Of a DNA stretch of 64,000 nt, positions 35,323 through 44,358 are shown piece after piece. The stretch covers positions 4,813,918-4,877,917 of the forward strand of contig CP071065.1 of the NCBI GenBank assembly GCA_017164015.1, in the 5' to 3' direction. The notes under the pieces are model-generated. The model was not told the origin of the DNA, searched no databases, and was given only the letters and a program-made list of their open reading frames with translations. Every line of letters starts with the position of its first letter. Within the stretch, counting starts at the first letter, position 1. The stretch comes from Nostoc sp. UHCC 0702. GTDB taxonomy: Bacteria > Cyanobacteriota > Cyanobacteriia > Cyanobacteriales > Nostocaceae. Both the position numbers and the translations under genes were made by a program.

Positions 35323-38002
35323 AGATGCTTTACATCTGGCAACAATGCTAAGCATCTCGCTGAATGGGCGTGATATTGGCGCTTATATTTTGACTAAAGG
35401 AACCCAAAGGGATAGGTTTTGTTTCGTTTTCGGTTTTGAATGTCGAGGCATTCATACTACCTTAAGAGATGAACAAATAGATACTATTTTTAATAATATC
35501 GAATCTGGTTTAAAAGACATTCCATATGGTGAAAAAATGACACTACACATGGGGTCTTTTAGTTCAGATAAAAAGCGCCAACAAGAGCTAGCAGACTTAA
35601 TCAAGCATACATCATCACGAGATATCAAATATTTGTTGATGGCGGAACGAGCCAGAGCCAGAGAACTGACTATTTCTGGGATTCGCAAGCCAAAATTTCT
35701 GCGAATTTATGTTACGTATACCATTGAACCAAATGCAACAAATGCTGATGATTGGATAGAAAAACTTATAGGCAAAGCTGAATTGTGGTGGTTGAAATTT
35801 AAAGGTGAACTGACAGACTTTGAAAACCAGCGCATCGAAAGTATTATCAATAATGCTTACCAACAAGGTTTTTCTCGCTGGGAGCAGTTGTTATCTAACA
35901 AGATGGGATTGCAGATTAAGCCTTTGACAGCTGGGGAACTATGGGAAAATGTCTGGAGACGATTTAATGATACAGAGCCTATAGAAATTCCTCAATTAAT
36001 CCATTTAGATGAAAACGGTATACACGAACAAGTTGCTTCAGATTTGAGTAGTAGCAAATTGCTTGTAGAAAATATCCACAGTACAACTTTGCTGATGGAA
36101 TCTAATGTACCTACCGCCGATCGCCGCTGGATTAATGTTAAAAATAATTACATTGGCGCACTCACATTTTTGGAGAAACCCGGTGGTTGGTCGAATAAAT
36201 TTGCCCAACTGCGTTATTTTTGGGAACTGCTGGCAAGAGAAACAGTAGTAGATACTGAGATTTTTTGTCAATTAACTGCGGCAAATCCGGCATTAGTGAA
36301 AACTACCTTACAAAGAGTGCTGAAGCAGTCAAATATGACAGCTCTCATGGCTCAAGAAAAAAGTAAAACTATTGATGTCAACGCCCAATTAAAGTTAAAG
36401 AAATCAGTAGCAGCACAAGAACAATTATTTGAAGGTGCAGTACCTATTTATGCGGGTATAGCGATTTTTGTACATCGTCCTACTGTAGAAAAATTAGATC
36501 AAGCCACAAGATATATAGAAAACTGTTTTCAACGTCCTGCACAGGTAATTAGGGAAACAGAATATACCTGGAAAATTTGGTTACAATCTTTACCAATAGT
36601 TTGGGAGGGTTTATTAGTTACACCCTTTAACCGACGACAGTTGTATTTAACCAGTGAAGTTCCGGGATTAATGCCTTTAGTGTTAACTAAAGCAGGCGAT
36701 AAATACGGTTTTGAACTGATTTCTGAAGAAGGGGGAACACCAGTACATCTAGATTTATTTAACCAACACAAAAATTTAGCATTGTTTGCCACAACTCGTG
36801 CAGGTAAATCGGTATTGGTGTCAGGAATTTTAACTCAAGCTTTAGCTCATGGGATTCCTGTAATCGCATTAGACTTCCCCAAACCAGATGGTACGTCTAC
36901 ATTTACCGACTATACAGAGTTTATGGAAGGAAACGGGGCGTATTTTGATATTTCCAAGCAATCAAATAACTTATTTGAACAGCCAGATTTGCGATCGCTA
37001 TCTCTAGAAGAACAGCGCGATCGCTTGCTTGATTATACTGGTTTTCTAGAATCAGCGTTAATGACGATGGTTTTAGGCTCATCCACTGAAAACCAGTTAC
37101 TATCACAAACCGTCCGTTCCCTGCTCAACTTAGCTTTAAGAGCCTTCTTTGCTGATGAAGGCATTACAGAGCGATATCGTAGAGCAATAGCAGGAGGTTT
37201 TGGTAGCGAGGCTTGGCAAAAAACCCCAACATTAAGAGATTTTCTCTACTTCTGCTCACCAGAACATCTGTTGCTAGATACCATGAGCGGTAGAGTTGAA
37301 GATGCTCTGAGTCAAATTCACCTACGCTTGCAATTTTGGCTTTCTAGTCGCGTCGGACAATCAATTTCTGCACCATCTAGCTTTCCCACCGACGCACAAC
37401 TTTTGGTTTTTGCGCTGAGAAACCTATCGGATAACGAAGATGCAGCCGTACTATCTTTGAGTGCTTATTCAGCAGCATTGCGACGTGCATTAAGCAGTCC
37501 GGCTTCTATATTCTTTATTGATGAAGCACCAATTTTATTTGAATTTGACCAAATTTCTGACTTAGTTGGCAGAATTTGTGCAAACGGTGCCAAAGCTGGA
37601 ATCAGAGTTATTTTATCAGCCCAAGACCCCGATACCATTGCCAAATCAAAAGCAGCATCGAAAATTTTACAAAACTTGACAACACGATTAATCGGACGTA
37701 TTCAGCCAGTGGCGGTAGATAGTTTTATCAATATTTTGAAATATCCCCGCGAAATTATTTCTCGTAATGCGACAGAAAGCTTTTTTCCTCGCAAAGAAGG
37801 CATTTACAGCCAATGGCTACTAGATGATAATGGCATTTATACTTTCTGCCGTTATTATCCAGGTTACGAACAATTAGCGGTAGTTGCTAACAATCCTCAT
37901 GAACAAACTGCACGTCAAAAAGCGATGCGCCATTACAGCGATAAATACGAAGCGGTTTCTGCATTTGCACGTCAGTTAGTGGCTTCACTCAAGGGTAGTT
38001 AA
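35255..38002 (+). CDS. VirB4-like T4SS motor ATPase
   Basis: This is a 915-residue protein, from the ATG at 35255. The C-terminal half is an FtsK/HerA-type ATPase domain: Walker A FATTRAGKSVLVSG (about residue 515) and Walker B SIFFIDEAPILF (about 755), with conserved VILSAQDP and downstream arginine-bearing sites. The first GxxxxGKS glycine is replaced (ATTRAGKS), unusual but seen in VirB4 relatives. The N-terminal half is helical and resembles the VirB4/TraC interaction domain. VirB4 energises pilus assembly or substrate transfer. It is the best-supported gene of the cluster. Confidence 0.85.
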   Translation: MKQKIGKKGIGIAGQEVRLTPFEDALHLATMLSISLNGRDIGAYILTKGTQRDRFCFVFGFECRGIHTTLRDEQIDTIFNNIESGLKDIPYGEKMTLHMGSFSSDKKRQQELADLIKHTSSRDIKYLLMAERARARELTISGIRKPKFLRIYVTYTIEPNATNADDWIEKLIGKAELWWLKFKGELTDFENQRIESIINNAYQQGFSRWEQLLSNKMGLQIKPLTAGELWENVWRRFNDTEPIEIPQLIHLDENGIHEQVASDLSSSKLLVENIHSTTLLMESNVPTADRRWINVKNNYIGALTFLEKPGGWSNKFAQLRYFWELLARETVVDTEIFCQLTAANPALVKTTLQRVLKQSNMTALMAQEKSKTIDVNAQLKLKKSVAAQEQLFEGAVPIYAGIAIFVHRPTVEKLDQATRYIENCFQRPAQVIRETEYTWKIWLQSLPIVWEGLLVTPFNRRQLYLTSEVPGLMPLVLTKAGDKYGFELISEEGGTPVHLDLFNQHKNLALFATTRAGKSVLVSGILTQALAHGIPVIALDFPKPDGTSTFTDYTEFMEGNGAYFDISKQSNNLFEQPDLRSLSLEEQRDRLLDYTGFLESALMTMVLGSSTENQLLSQTVRSLLNLALRAFFADEGITERYRRAIAGGFGSEAWQKTPTLRDFLYFCSPEHLLLDTMSGRVEDALSQIHLRLQFWLSSRVGQSISAPSSFPTDAQLLVFALRNLSDNEDAAVLSLSAYSAALRRALSSPASIFFIDEAPILFEFDQISDLVGRICANGAKAGIRVILSAQDPDTIAKSKAASKILQNLTTRLIGRIQPVAVDSFINILKYPREIISRNATESFFPRKEGIYSQWLLDDNGIYTFCRYYPGYEQLAVVANNPHEQTARQKAMRHYSDKYEAVSAFARQLVASLKGS

Positions 38003-38039
38003 AAAAGGAGGTAATATCAATTCGTAATTCGTAATTTTT

Positions 38040-38165
38040 AATTCAACGTGAATTCGACGAACCTCTCCCTCCCAACCTCCCTTTCCTAAAAGGCGAGGGA
38101 GGAGCAACATTAGAATCAGGTTTTTAAGCCTCTCTCCTGATAGGGGAGAGGTTTGGAGAGGGGTC
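38040..38165. repeat. Dispersed palindromic repeat (CCTCTCCCTCCC...GGGGAGAGG)
   Basis: Paired C/G-rich arms CCTCCCTTTCCTAAAAGGCGAGGGAGG and CCTCTCTCCTGATAGGGGAGAGG lie between the VirB4-like and VirB5-like genes. It is related to 12828-12935. Confidence 0.7.
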
Positions 38166-38203
38166 AAATCCATCATGAACCATGCTATTTCAGGTATAAA
38201 CTC

Positions 38204-38977
38204 ATGCGAAAAACTACTTTTTTGACACTTGCTTTATCATTATTAGTAGTCTTGCCAGCAACAGCACAATTAGGCAATGTTTGGACTGATTTTAAATCTT
38301 ACTCTACAGATTTGCAAAACTATCTCAGCAATAATCTCAGCGACACTTTAAAGCCTCTAGAGTTGCAGACTCAAAGTAATATTACTGGTGCTAATGGTGA
38401 TTTGAATATACCTAACCCTGTTGTTGCTGGACAACAAATTCAGGATTATATTAATAACTATTCGCTTTCAGATAAATTTGAGAATAATCCATCATTGAGA
38501 GCAAGGTCAGTTAGTAATGAACTCAATCGTCTTCTCACCCGTGGAGTTGTAACAGGCGTTCTAGGAACAGATGCTCAGAATCGGATAAAAACGAAGTTAG
38601 AAAATACTGAGGAAGTCCTCAAAAGTATCAGCGAAACAAGCGAAGAAGATAGTGGTATTATCGGTGAATTTATAGGGCTAGCGAACCAAGGTACAAATGC
38701 AACTAATCCGGAATTCAAGGGCTTATTGTCTTTGCTAAATGTGAACCAACAAAGTGTAAGAATTCAACAAGAACAAGTAAAAATAGTAGCAGAAACATAT
38801 GCTCAATCATTACAAACAAATCAATCTCTGCAATACTCAAACTTAAACTTAGCAAACATTTCTCAGCAGATGGAAGAGTCAAACCGTGCGCGTAGAGTAG
38901 ATTCATCAGCAGAAGCAGCAAGACTTTTACGCACTACTGCTCAAATAGACTTATTTGGGAGAAAAATTGACAATTAG
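38204..38977 (+). CDS. VirB5-like secreted protein (putative pilus tip / adhesin)
   Basis: This is a 257-residue protein. A signal peptide (residues 3-22, cleavage after ATAQ) precedes a helical, coiled-coil-like body rich in Gln/Asn/Ser (for example VRIQQEQVKIVAETYAQSLQ). The position between the VirB4- and VirB6-like genes, and the small exported helical form, match VirB5/TrbJ. No sequence motif is conserved enough for a firm call. It starts at ATG 38204. The role could be a minor pilin or adhesin. Its 5' side holds a dispersed repeat. Confidence 0.5.
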   Translation: MRKTTFLTLALSLLVVLPATAQLGNVWTDFKSYSTDLQNYLSNNLSDTLKPLELQTQSNITGANGDLNIPNPVVAGQQIQDYINNYSLSDKFENNPSLRARSVSNELNRLLTRGVVTGVLGTDAQNRIKTKLENTEEVLKSISETSEEDSGIIGEFIGLANQGTNATNPEFKGLLSLLNVNQQSVRIQQEQVKIVAETYAQSLQTNQSLQYSNLNLANISQQMEESNRARRVDSSAEAARLLRTTAQIDLFGRKIDN

Positions 38978-39060
38978 TATTCATAATTAGACCCTTGTAC
39001 GAATCAGCCCATAACTACCAAACAAATAAATCTCTCATCCTCTCTGCGCCTCTGCGCCAC

Positions 39061-39104
39061 GCCAGTTGCTTCAAGTCGGCAAAGCCGCCCAACGCACTGG
39101 CTCC
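39061..39104 (-). repeat. Small dispersed repeat (AGTTGCTTCAAGTCGGC...GCACTGGCTCC)
   Basis: This is a copy in reverse orientation of the repeat type at 33440-33576, with GGCAAAGCC hairpin core. It lies between the VirB5- and VirB6-like genes. Confidence 0.75.
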
Positions 39105-39182
39105 TCTGCGTGAAAAAATCTCATTTTCAAAGATTCGTACAAAAAGTCTATTCATCTACCTTTTCCCTCAGAGAAAGTCAAA

Positions 39183-40232
39183 ATGCAGATTCATCCTTTG
39201 CCAATACTTGCTCAACTTGGCATCAACGATACTATCGATAACGGTACTAGAACAGCCAGAAGCATAGCCGAAAGTTGGGATAATCAATGGCTAAATTTAT
39301 TACAAAATAACACCACTAATAACTTATATGGAGCGCTGACAAATCTAGGCATATTTTTCGCCGTTGGAACACTGCTGTTTTTTATGGTTCAATGGCTGAG
39401 AGATTTGCTCAACAGCGAATATTCGCGTCCCATATCAGCTTTTATTTGGCCTATTTTAGTAGTATTGCTATTAAGCAACTCTGGCAATGGCAGCATACTT
39501 TCTAATTTGACATTGGGTGTGAGAAATTTTCTGAATAATGTCAATCAACAAGTAATCACCACAGCTGATGCTAATCAAACTTATCAGCAAGCAGTGAGTC
39601 TGAGTGTAGCTGAAGAAATAGCTGGTTCATTACTGCGTCCTTGTCAGTCACTAACTGGTGAACAACAAACCGATTGCTTTGCCAAAGCTGGCGATCAAAT
39701 CGATACTCTCTGGCTACAATATAGAAATTTATATGGAAATCAAGTTTGGATAGATAGACTAGAGAATCAGGTAAATCAGATTAGATTTGGCACAGGAATT
39801 ATATCAGATACAACATTTAATGCTTTATTGGGTAACACTGTACAAACTACTATTAAAAACTTTTTATTTTCATTACAATATGCTTTTCAGAACTTAATAG
39901 AAGCTACCATGTTGCTGATAGCAGCTTTAGGGCCATTGGCTGTAGGAGGGTCTTTGCTTCCTGTCGCTGGAAAACCAATTTTTGCATGGTTGACAGGGTT
40001 TTTATCTGCTGGAATCGCCAAGATTTCATTCAATATTATTGCAGTGTTGACTGCCGCAGTCATTATTAATGGCCCAGCACAAGATCCAAACGCCGATCCA
40101 GACTTGATGTGGTTCATCATTTTTCTAGGAATTTTGGCACCAATTTTATCTTTGATTGTGGCTGGTGCAGGAGGATTTGCAGTTTTTAATGCTATTAGTA
40201 ACACAGCTTCTTTAGTGAGAGACAAAATCTAG
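39183..40232 (+). CDS. VirB6-like polytopic membrane protein
   Basis: This is a 349-residue protein with at least five membrane segments (about 50-72, 85-105, 235-260, 280-300, 310-335). A hydrophilic central part with two cysteines (RPCQSLTGEQQTDCF) sits in between. Polytopic form with a long periplasmic loop, and the position after VirB5, match VirB6/TrbL inner-membrane channel components. No sequence-level proof. The start at ATG 39183 is accepted; shorter starts would lose the N-terminal amphipathic part. Confidence 0.6.
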   Translation: MQIHPLPILAQLGINDTIDNGTRTARSIAESWDNQWLNLLQNNTTNNLYGALTNLGIFFAVGTLLFFMVQWLRDLLNSEYSRPISAFIWPILVVLLLSNSGNGSILSNLTLGVRNFLNNVNQQVITTADANQTYQQAVSLSVAEEIAGSLLRPCQSLTGEQQTDCFAKAGDQIDTLWLQYRNLYGNQVWIDRLENQVNQIRFGTGIISDTTFNALLGNTVQTTIKNFLFSLQYAFQNLIEATMLLIAALGPLAVGGSLLPVAGKPIFAWLTGFLSAGIAKISFNIIAVLTAAVIINGPAQDPNADPDLMWFIIFLGILAPILSLIVAGAGGFAVFNAISNTASLVRDKI

Positions 40233-40309
40233 GGTTTTTTTTATTCCCAGTCCCCATTACCCAGTCCCCAGTCCCCAGTCCCCAATCCCATAGGTTGTGG
40301 TATGAGAAA

Positions 40310-41134
40310 ATGGTAAATTTACTCAAGAAGAGACAACGAACCGGCAATATTTTGACAGCCTTTGCGATCGCTACCTTTAGTTTGCATCTATTGGTATTAC
40401 TTATATTCATCTTCCAAGGGTTGCAAATTCGCCAACTGAGTCTGAGAAAGCCTCCTAATTTTGTCCAGATGAAGGATGGTAAAGCAGTAGGTGCTACTGA
40501 TGATTTAGCAAGAAACCCCGAAGCAATTCAGCAATTCGTTACTAAAACCATGACATTAATGTTTAACTGGTCTGGAACTCTACCACCAAAAAACATTGAA
40601 GAAGTCACAAAACCTCAACCAGATCCAGGTATACTCGTGAAAACGCCAGTAGCAGGGAGCAAAAAAGTTACTACTAGTAGTTGGGTAGCGAGTTTCGCCA
40701 TATCAGAAGATTTTCGTAAAGGTTTCTTAAGTGCGATCGCTCAAATGACACCACCAGAAGTTTTTGCTACATACTCCAACCAAGCTATGTCAGCACAGTT
40801 AGTGATCAAACGAGTTTATCCCCCCAAAGAAATTTCTCCAGGAAAATGGCGAGTCGGGATGGTAGCTGATCTAATTCAAAAAAAACGAATTGATAATAGA
40901 ACAAAAGTAACTCCTTTTAATAAAGATTTACTCGTTCGGGCAGTGGATTATTATCCTTATCCCCAAAATGATAATAGTACCGACCTCCAAAAAGCAATTT
41001 ATAGCAACCGCGCTGACAAACTAGAAATTTATGAAATTCGTAATCTGTGTTTGCTAGATGAATATAGCAACTTAACAGAAGAACAATTAAGGCAATGTAC
41101 CAATAGAAACAGAACTGGCAACTTCATCAGATAA
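40310..41134 (+). CDS. VirB8-like membrane protein, copy 1
   Basis: This is a 274-residue protein with one N-terminal membrane helix (about residues 15-38) followed by a soluble periplasmic domain. It aligns by eye with the next gene: RNPEAIQQFVTKTMTLMFNW and PPKNI correspond to RNPETIRRFVGETMTLMLTW and PPKTI, then KRVYPPKEISPGKWRVGM and EKISQPIAVGEGRWKVEM. VirB8/TrbF-type core components have this bitopic form. The ATG at 40310 is preferred to 40295. It ends in a Cys/Arg-rich tail. Confidence 0.6.
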   Translation: MVNLLKKRQRTGNILTAFAIATFSLHLLVLLIFIFQGLQIRQLSLRKPPNFVQMKDGKAVGATDDLARNPEAIQQFVTKTMTLMFNWSGTLPPKNIEEVTKPQPDPGILVKTPVAGSKKVTTSSWVASFAISEDFRKGFLSAIAQMTPPEVFATYSNQAMSAQLVIKRVYPPKEISPGKWRVGMVADLIQKKRIDNRTKVTPFNKDLLVRAVDYYPYPQNDNSTDLQKAIYSNRADKLEIYEIRNLCLLDEYSNLTEEQLRQCTNRNRTGNFIR

Positions 41135-41248
41135 TTTTTATTTATTCTATTTGCCAAAATATAGTTGTAAGAAAAACATCCAAAATTTTATCAATGACAA
41201 ATAACAACTGACAACTGACAACTGACAACTAACAACCTACTTTTATTT

Positions 41249-41932
41249 ATGCAAATACTGAAACCAGAAAATAAAAAAAGCAGTATTTTACCATTGTTAG
41301 CTATAGGAACATTTGGCTTACATCTGTTCAGCTTGTTATTACTAATGTTTCACAGTTCTCTGTTAAAAGATTTAAGCCGACAATTAACACCTCAAAGTTT
41401 AGTACAACTCGTTGATGGTCAGGCGATAACCGTAGACCCAAAACCAAGTGTCGAGCGAAATCCAGAGACAATTCGCCGCTTTGTGGGTGAAACTATGACC
41501 CTCATGCTTACCTGGTCGGAACGACAGCCGCCAAAAACAATCTGGGAAATTAGTTCACAACTGTTAACCAATGATTTAAAATCAAAATTTCAATCAGAAA
41601 TTACAAATTTAAGTGCAACTCCCCAGTTGGCAGACCTCAAAAGAGGAACTGAACAGGTATTGGTAATAGAAAAAATTTCTCAACCAATCGCAGTAGGTGA
41701 GGGTAGGTGGAAAGTAGAGATGCTTGCCAATCAATTAACTTTTGGCAGTTATGACAATATAGGAACTTCAACTCCATTTAATAAACAAATCTTCGTGGAA
41801 GCAATAGATCAGCAAGCTACTTCACTACCAGATGTCGGGCCACTGCCGTGGCATTTTGCAGTTTACCAGCTTGGCCAAGCGAGGTTGAAAATTTACAATA
41901 TATGTGCAACAACAGATAAAAATTGTTCTTGA
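41249..41932 (+). CDS. VirB8-like membrane protein, copy 2
   Basis: This is a 227-residue paralogue of the preceding gene, arising from a tandem duplication. The single membrane helix is at about residues 14-36. The RNPETIRRFVGETMTLMLTW stretch, PFNKQIFVEAID and a C-terminal CATTDKNCS cysteine pair are visible. It starts at ATG 41249, 114 bp after its paralogue; the gap has CAACTGA repeats. Two VirB8-like genes in a row are unusual and could make a heteromeric inner-membrane ring. Confidence 0.6.
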   Translation: MQILKPENKKSSILPLLAIGTFGLHLFSLLLLMFHSSLLKDLSRQLTPQSLVQLVDGQAITVDPKPSVERNPETIRRFVGETMTLMLTWSERQPPKTIWEISSQLLTNDLKSKFQSEITNLSATPQLADLKRGTEQVLVIEKISQPIAVGEGRWKVEMLANQLTFGSYDNIGTSTPFNKQIFVEAIDQQATSLPDVGPLPWHFAVYQLGQARLKIYNICATTDKNCS

Positions 41933-41954
41933 AATTTAAAGTAAGCTATACACA

Positions 41955-43619
41955 ATGACTTCCTATTCAATTCCTGCAAAAAATCCAGATACTGTAAGTA
42001 CCGACAATTCCCAACTCGAAGTAGATTCTTCAAACTGGGAATCGAAGATGGCGAGATTAGTTGGCTTGCTAGAAGAATCATCAACTATTGATGTCGAAGC
42101 CACAGAAGAGTTTGCTATCCCTGAGTCAGAGGCTTCTCAACCGCAAGAAATTGCAACAGAGCAACCCCTTTCATCTAACCCCTTCGCTAAATTAGCTTTG
42201 GTGGGTGGTGCTACCTTAACTATTGTTGTGGTGGCTGGCGTGTTTCTCTCGCAGTTGATGAGTAATACCAACCAAAAACCAGCAAATAATCTAGTTTCCT
42301 CCACAGCCAAATCGCAACCACCAACTGAATCCCGTCAGCAAGCTTTAGAACAAGAAGTTGAGACTCTCAAAACAAAATTAGCCCTAGCTGAACAAGCAGA
42401 CGCGGTGACAGCAGCACAACAAAATTTGAGACTGACAACCAGTACTGCTTCTCGTTCAGCAGTTCCATCTACTCCACGGGTACAACCTTCAGCTGTTTCC
42501 ACAAACAGAGTGACAACCACACAACAAGCACCACCTGTACGCACAGTTTATGTGCCTCAGAGAGTGCCCCTTCAGCGCCCAATACAAAACCCTTCATATC
42601 CACAAGCTATTCGCCCACAAATTCCTGTTCCTGTTTTGCCATCAGCATCTCCACCGCCAGCTGTCAACCCAAACACAAAACCATCCCCACCTGACCCCCT
42701 CGAACTGTGGGCAAAATTGGCGAAGTTAGGTAGTTACGGACAAGTGTCTTTCACTGGTCAATCAGGCGTTACCATAGCTAGTCCTCCACCTCTTAATAAC
42801 AATGTGGCATCACAGAATATCAACCCTAATCCTAACCCAATGCCACAACAACCAAATTCTTTAGTGAGCCAAGCACAACCGCAAAACTCGAAATCCGTGA
42901 AAGTCGGGACTAGTGCCAAAGCTGTGTTAGCAACAGCTATATTTGGGGAAACTACTCGCTCATCAAGAAATTTTAATAGAGATAATAACAATAATAATAA
43001 TAATAATAATAATGATAAAGATGAACCCAAAAATGCCTTTGTTATCAAGTTAAAAGAACCACTAAAAGCTATCGATGGTAGTGTCGCTCTAGCTGCAAAC
43101 ACAGAGCTATTAACTGAAGTTCGTTCTATCTCTGAACAAGGCTTCTTGCAGCTGGATGTAGTAAAAATAATGATTACAGATAAGAATGGTAATATCAGCG
43201 AAAGAAACTTACCGCAAAATGCGATTATTATTCGCGGTGTTCAAGGTAAACCTCTAATAGCAAGTAAATTTCCCAATTCATCTTCATCCATAGCATCGAT
43301 GGATGCAGGACTATTCGTTTTGGGTGGTATCGGGAAAGCAGCAGAGTTATTTAATCGTCCTGATACCAGAGTACAATGTACTCCGAACACTTATACTACT
43401 GGTGATACTACTACTAGTTCTACTAACTGCTTTCAAATTACTGACAACAGACGCAACCTTACAGCTGGAGTTTTTGAAGGTGGTTTAAACTCTTTAGTCC
43501 CCCAAATTGCACAACGCAATCAGCAAGCGATCGCTCAAATGTCACAACAAACCAATGTTTGGTTTATGAAAGCTGGCCGAGAAGTTGAAATATATGTCAA
43601 TCAAACAATGCAGTTTTAA
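41955..43619 (+). CDS. VirB10/TrbI-like protein
   Basis: This is a 554-residue protein. A cytoplasmic N-terminus (1-80) is followed by one membrane helix (about 83-103), a coiled coil (QALEQEVETLKTKLALAEQA) and a long Pro/Gln/Asn-rich linker (about 155-340). A run of about ten asparagines (near 338-348) comes from an AAT trinucleotide run at 42985-43016. The C-terminal domain (about 355-554) has the beta-rich VirB10 form (ELLTEVRSISEQGFLQLDVV) and ends GREVEIYVNQTMQF. This is the classic VirB10 layout linking inner and outer membranes. Confidence 0.68.
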   Translation: MTSYSIPAKNPDTVSTDNSQLEVDSSNWESKMARLVGLLEESSTIDVEATEEFAIPESEASQPQEIATEQPLSSNPFAKLALVGGATLTIVVVAGVFLSQLMSNTNQKPANNLVSSTAKSQPPTESRQQALEQEVETLKTKLALAEQADAVTAAQQNLRLTTSTASRSAVPSTPRVQPSAVSTNRVTTTQQAPPVRTVYVPQRVPLQRPIQNPSYPQAIRPQIPVPVLPSASPPPAVNPNTKPSPPDPLELWAKLAKLGSYGQVSFTGQSGVTIASPPPLNNNVASQNINPNPNPMPQQPNSLVSQAQPQNSKSVKVGTSAKAVLATAIFGETTRSSRNFNRDNNNNNNNNNNDKDEPKNAFVIKLKEPLKAIDGSVALAANTELLTEVRSISEQGFLQLDVVKIMITDKNGNISERNLPQNAIIIRGVQGKPLIASKFPNSSSSIASMDAGLFVLGGIGKAAELFNRPDTRVQCTPNTYTTGDTTTSSTNCFQITDNRRNLTAGVFEGGLNSLVPQIAQRNQQAIAQMSQQTNVWFMKAGREVEIYVNQTMQF

Positions 43620-43674
43620 GGGAAACTCTTTTTACCTCTCAACCAAATTTGTACCGTAGCACTTATTTGCAGCC

Positions 43675-44244
43675 ATGAAATACATTAATTTTCGAGGAAA
43701 AACCCCAGACAAATTTAAATTCTTACCTCTGGCAACCTTAATTTTCTCGGCTGCAATGTTAATGATGGCAGGTCGTGCTGTGGCTAATAGCGTCCTCCGT
43801 TCTATGTTTTCCTGCCAAGCACAGGGTTTAGGCGGAATAGTGCCTACTCTGGCAGTTTCCTATCAACAAGGTACAAACTTAAGCTTTATACAGGCTGGAG
43901 AAACAATTAAAAAAGTTTGGTTAAATGATCCATCACAAGTAACTATAGATTTTGATGGGCCGATTTGTATGCAATTCGGTCAAGAAAGTAATATGAATTC
44001 AGCAGATTGTAAGAACTCAGGAGCAAATGTTATTCAACTCAGACGAATTCAAAAACTAAAAATTCCTGGGTTGCCCAACACGGATAATACACTTTTAACA
44101 GTGATTACTGAAGCGCAAGGTAAAACCAAGCTTTATACCTTTAGATTGTTATACGAAAAAGCTGCCCCAGAATATCATACTTTAGCAATTTACGCTGATC
44201 CCGCTTCTGCTAGTCCAACACCTTGTGTCAGACCTGGTAAGTAA
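43675..44244 (+). CDS. VirB9/TraK-like secreted protein
   Basis: This is a 189-residue protein with a signal-anchor or signal peptide (about residues 14-37, GRAVA). The body is mainly beta: NLSFIQAGETIKKVWLNDPSQ, QVTIDFDGPICMQFG, LRRIQKLKIPGL and TKLYTFRLLYEK. That beta pattern recalls the N-terminal domain of VirB9/TraK outer-membrane components. The C-terminal VirB7-binding domain is absent or much diverged. It is the last gene of the run; CCTCATC-type repeats follow its stop. Confidence 0.5.
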   Translation: MKYINFRGKTPDKFKFLPLATLIFSAAMLMMAGRAVANSVLRSMFSCQAQGLGGIVPTLAVSYQQGTNLSFIQAGETIKKVWLNDPSQVTIDFDGPICMQFGQESNMNSADCKNSGANVIQLRRIQKLKIPGLPNTDNTLLTVITEAQGKTKLYTFRLLYEKAAPEYHTLAIYADPASASPTPCVRPGK

Positions 44245-44246
44245 AG

Positions 44247-44352
44247 TTGGGAATTGGGCATTGGGAATGGGGAATTGAGGTAAATATTTCCTCAATTCCC
44301 CCTCATCCTCCTCATCCCCCTCATCCCCTCATCCCCCTCATCCCCTCATCGC
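44247..44352. repeat. GGGAATT and CCCCTCATC tandem repeats
   Basis: The repeat tract ends the type IV-like cluster and abuts the stop of the convergent 2H phosphoesterase gene. Confidence 0.9.
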
Positions 44353-44358
44353 CCCTGC

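Noticed and set aside
38995..39267. 90-codon frame between the VirB5- and VirB6-like genes
   Set aside because: It overlaps the VirB6-like start and the dispersed repeat at 39061-39104. It has no ribosome site or family.
34266..44244. Integrative conjugative element or prophage around the T4SS-like cluster
   Set aside because: No integrase, relaxase, attachment-site duplication, tRNA target or phage structural gene is visible in the window.
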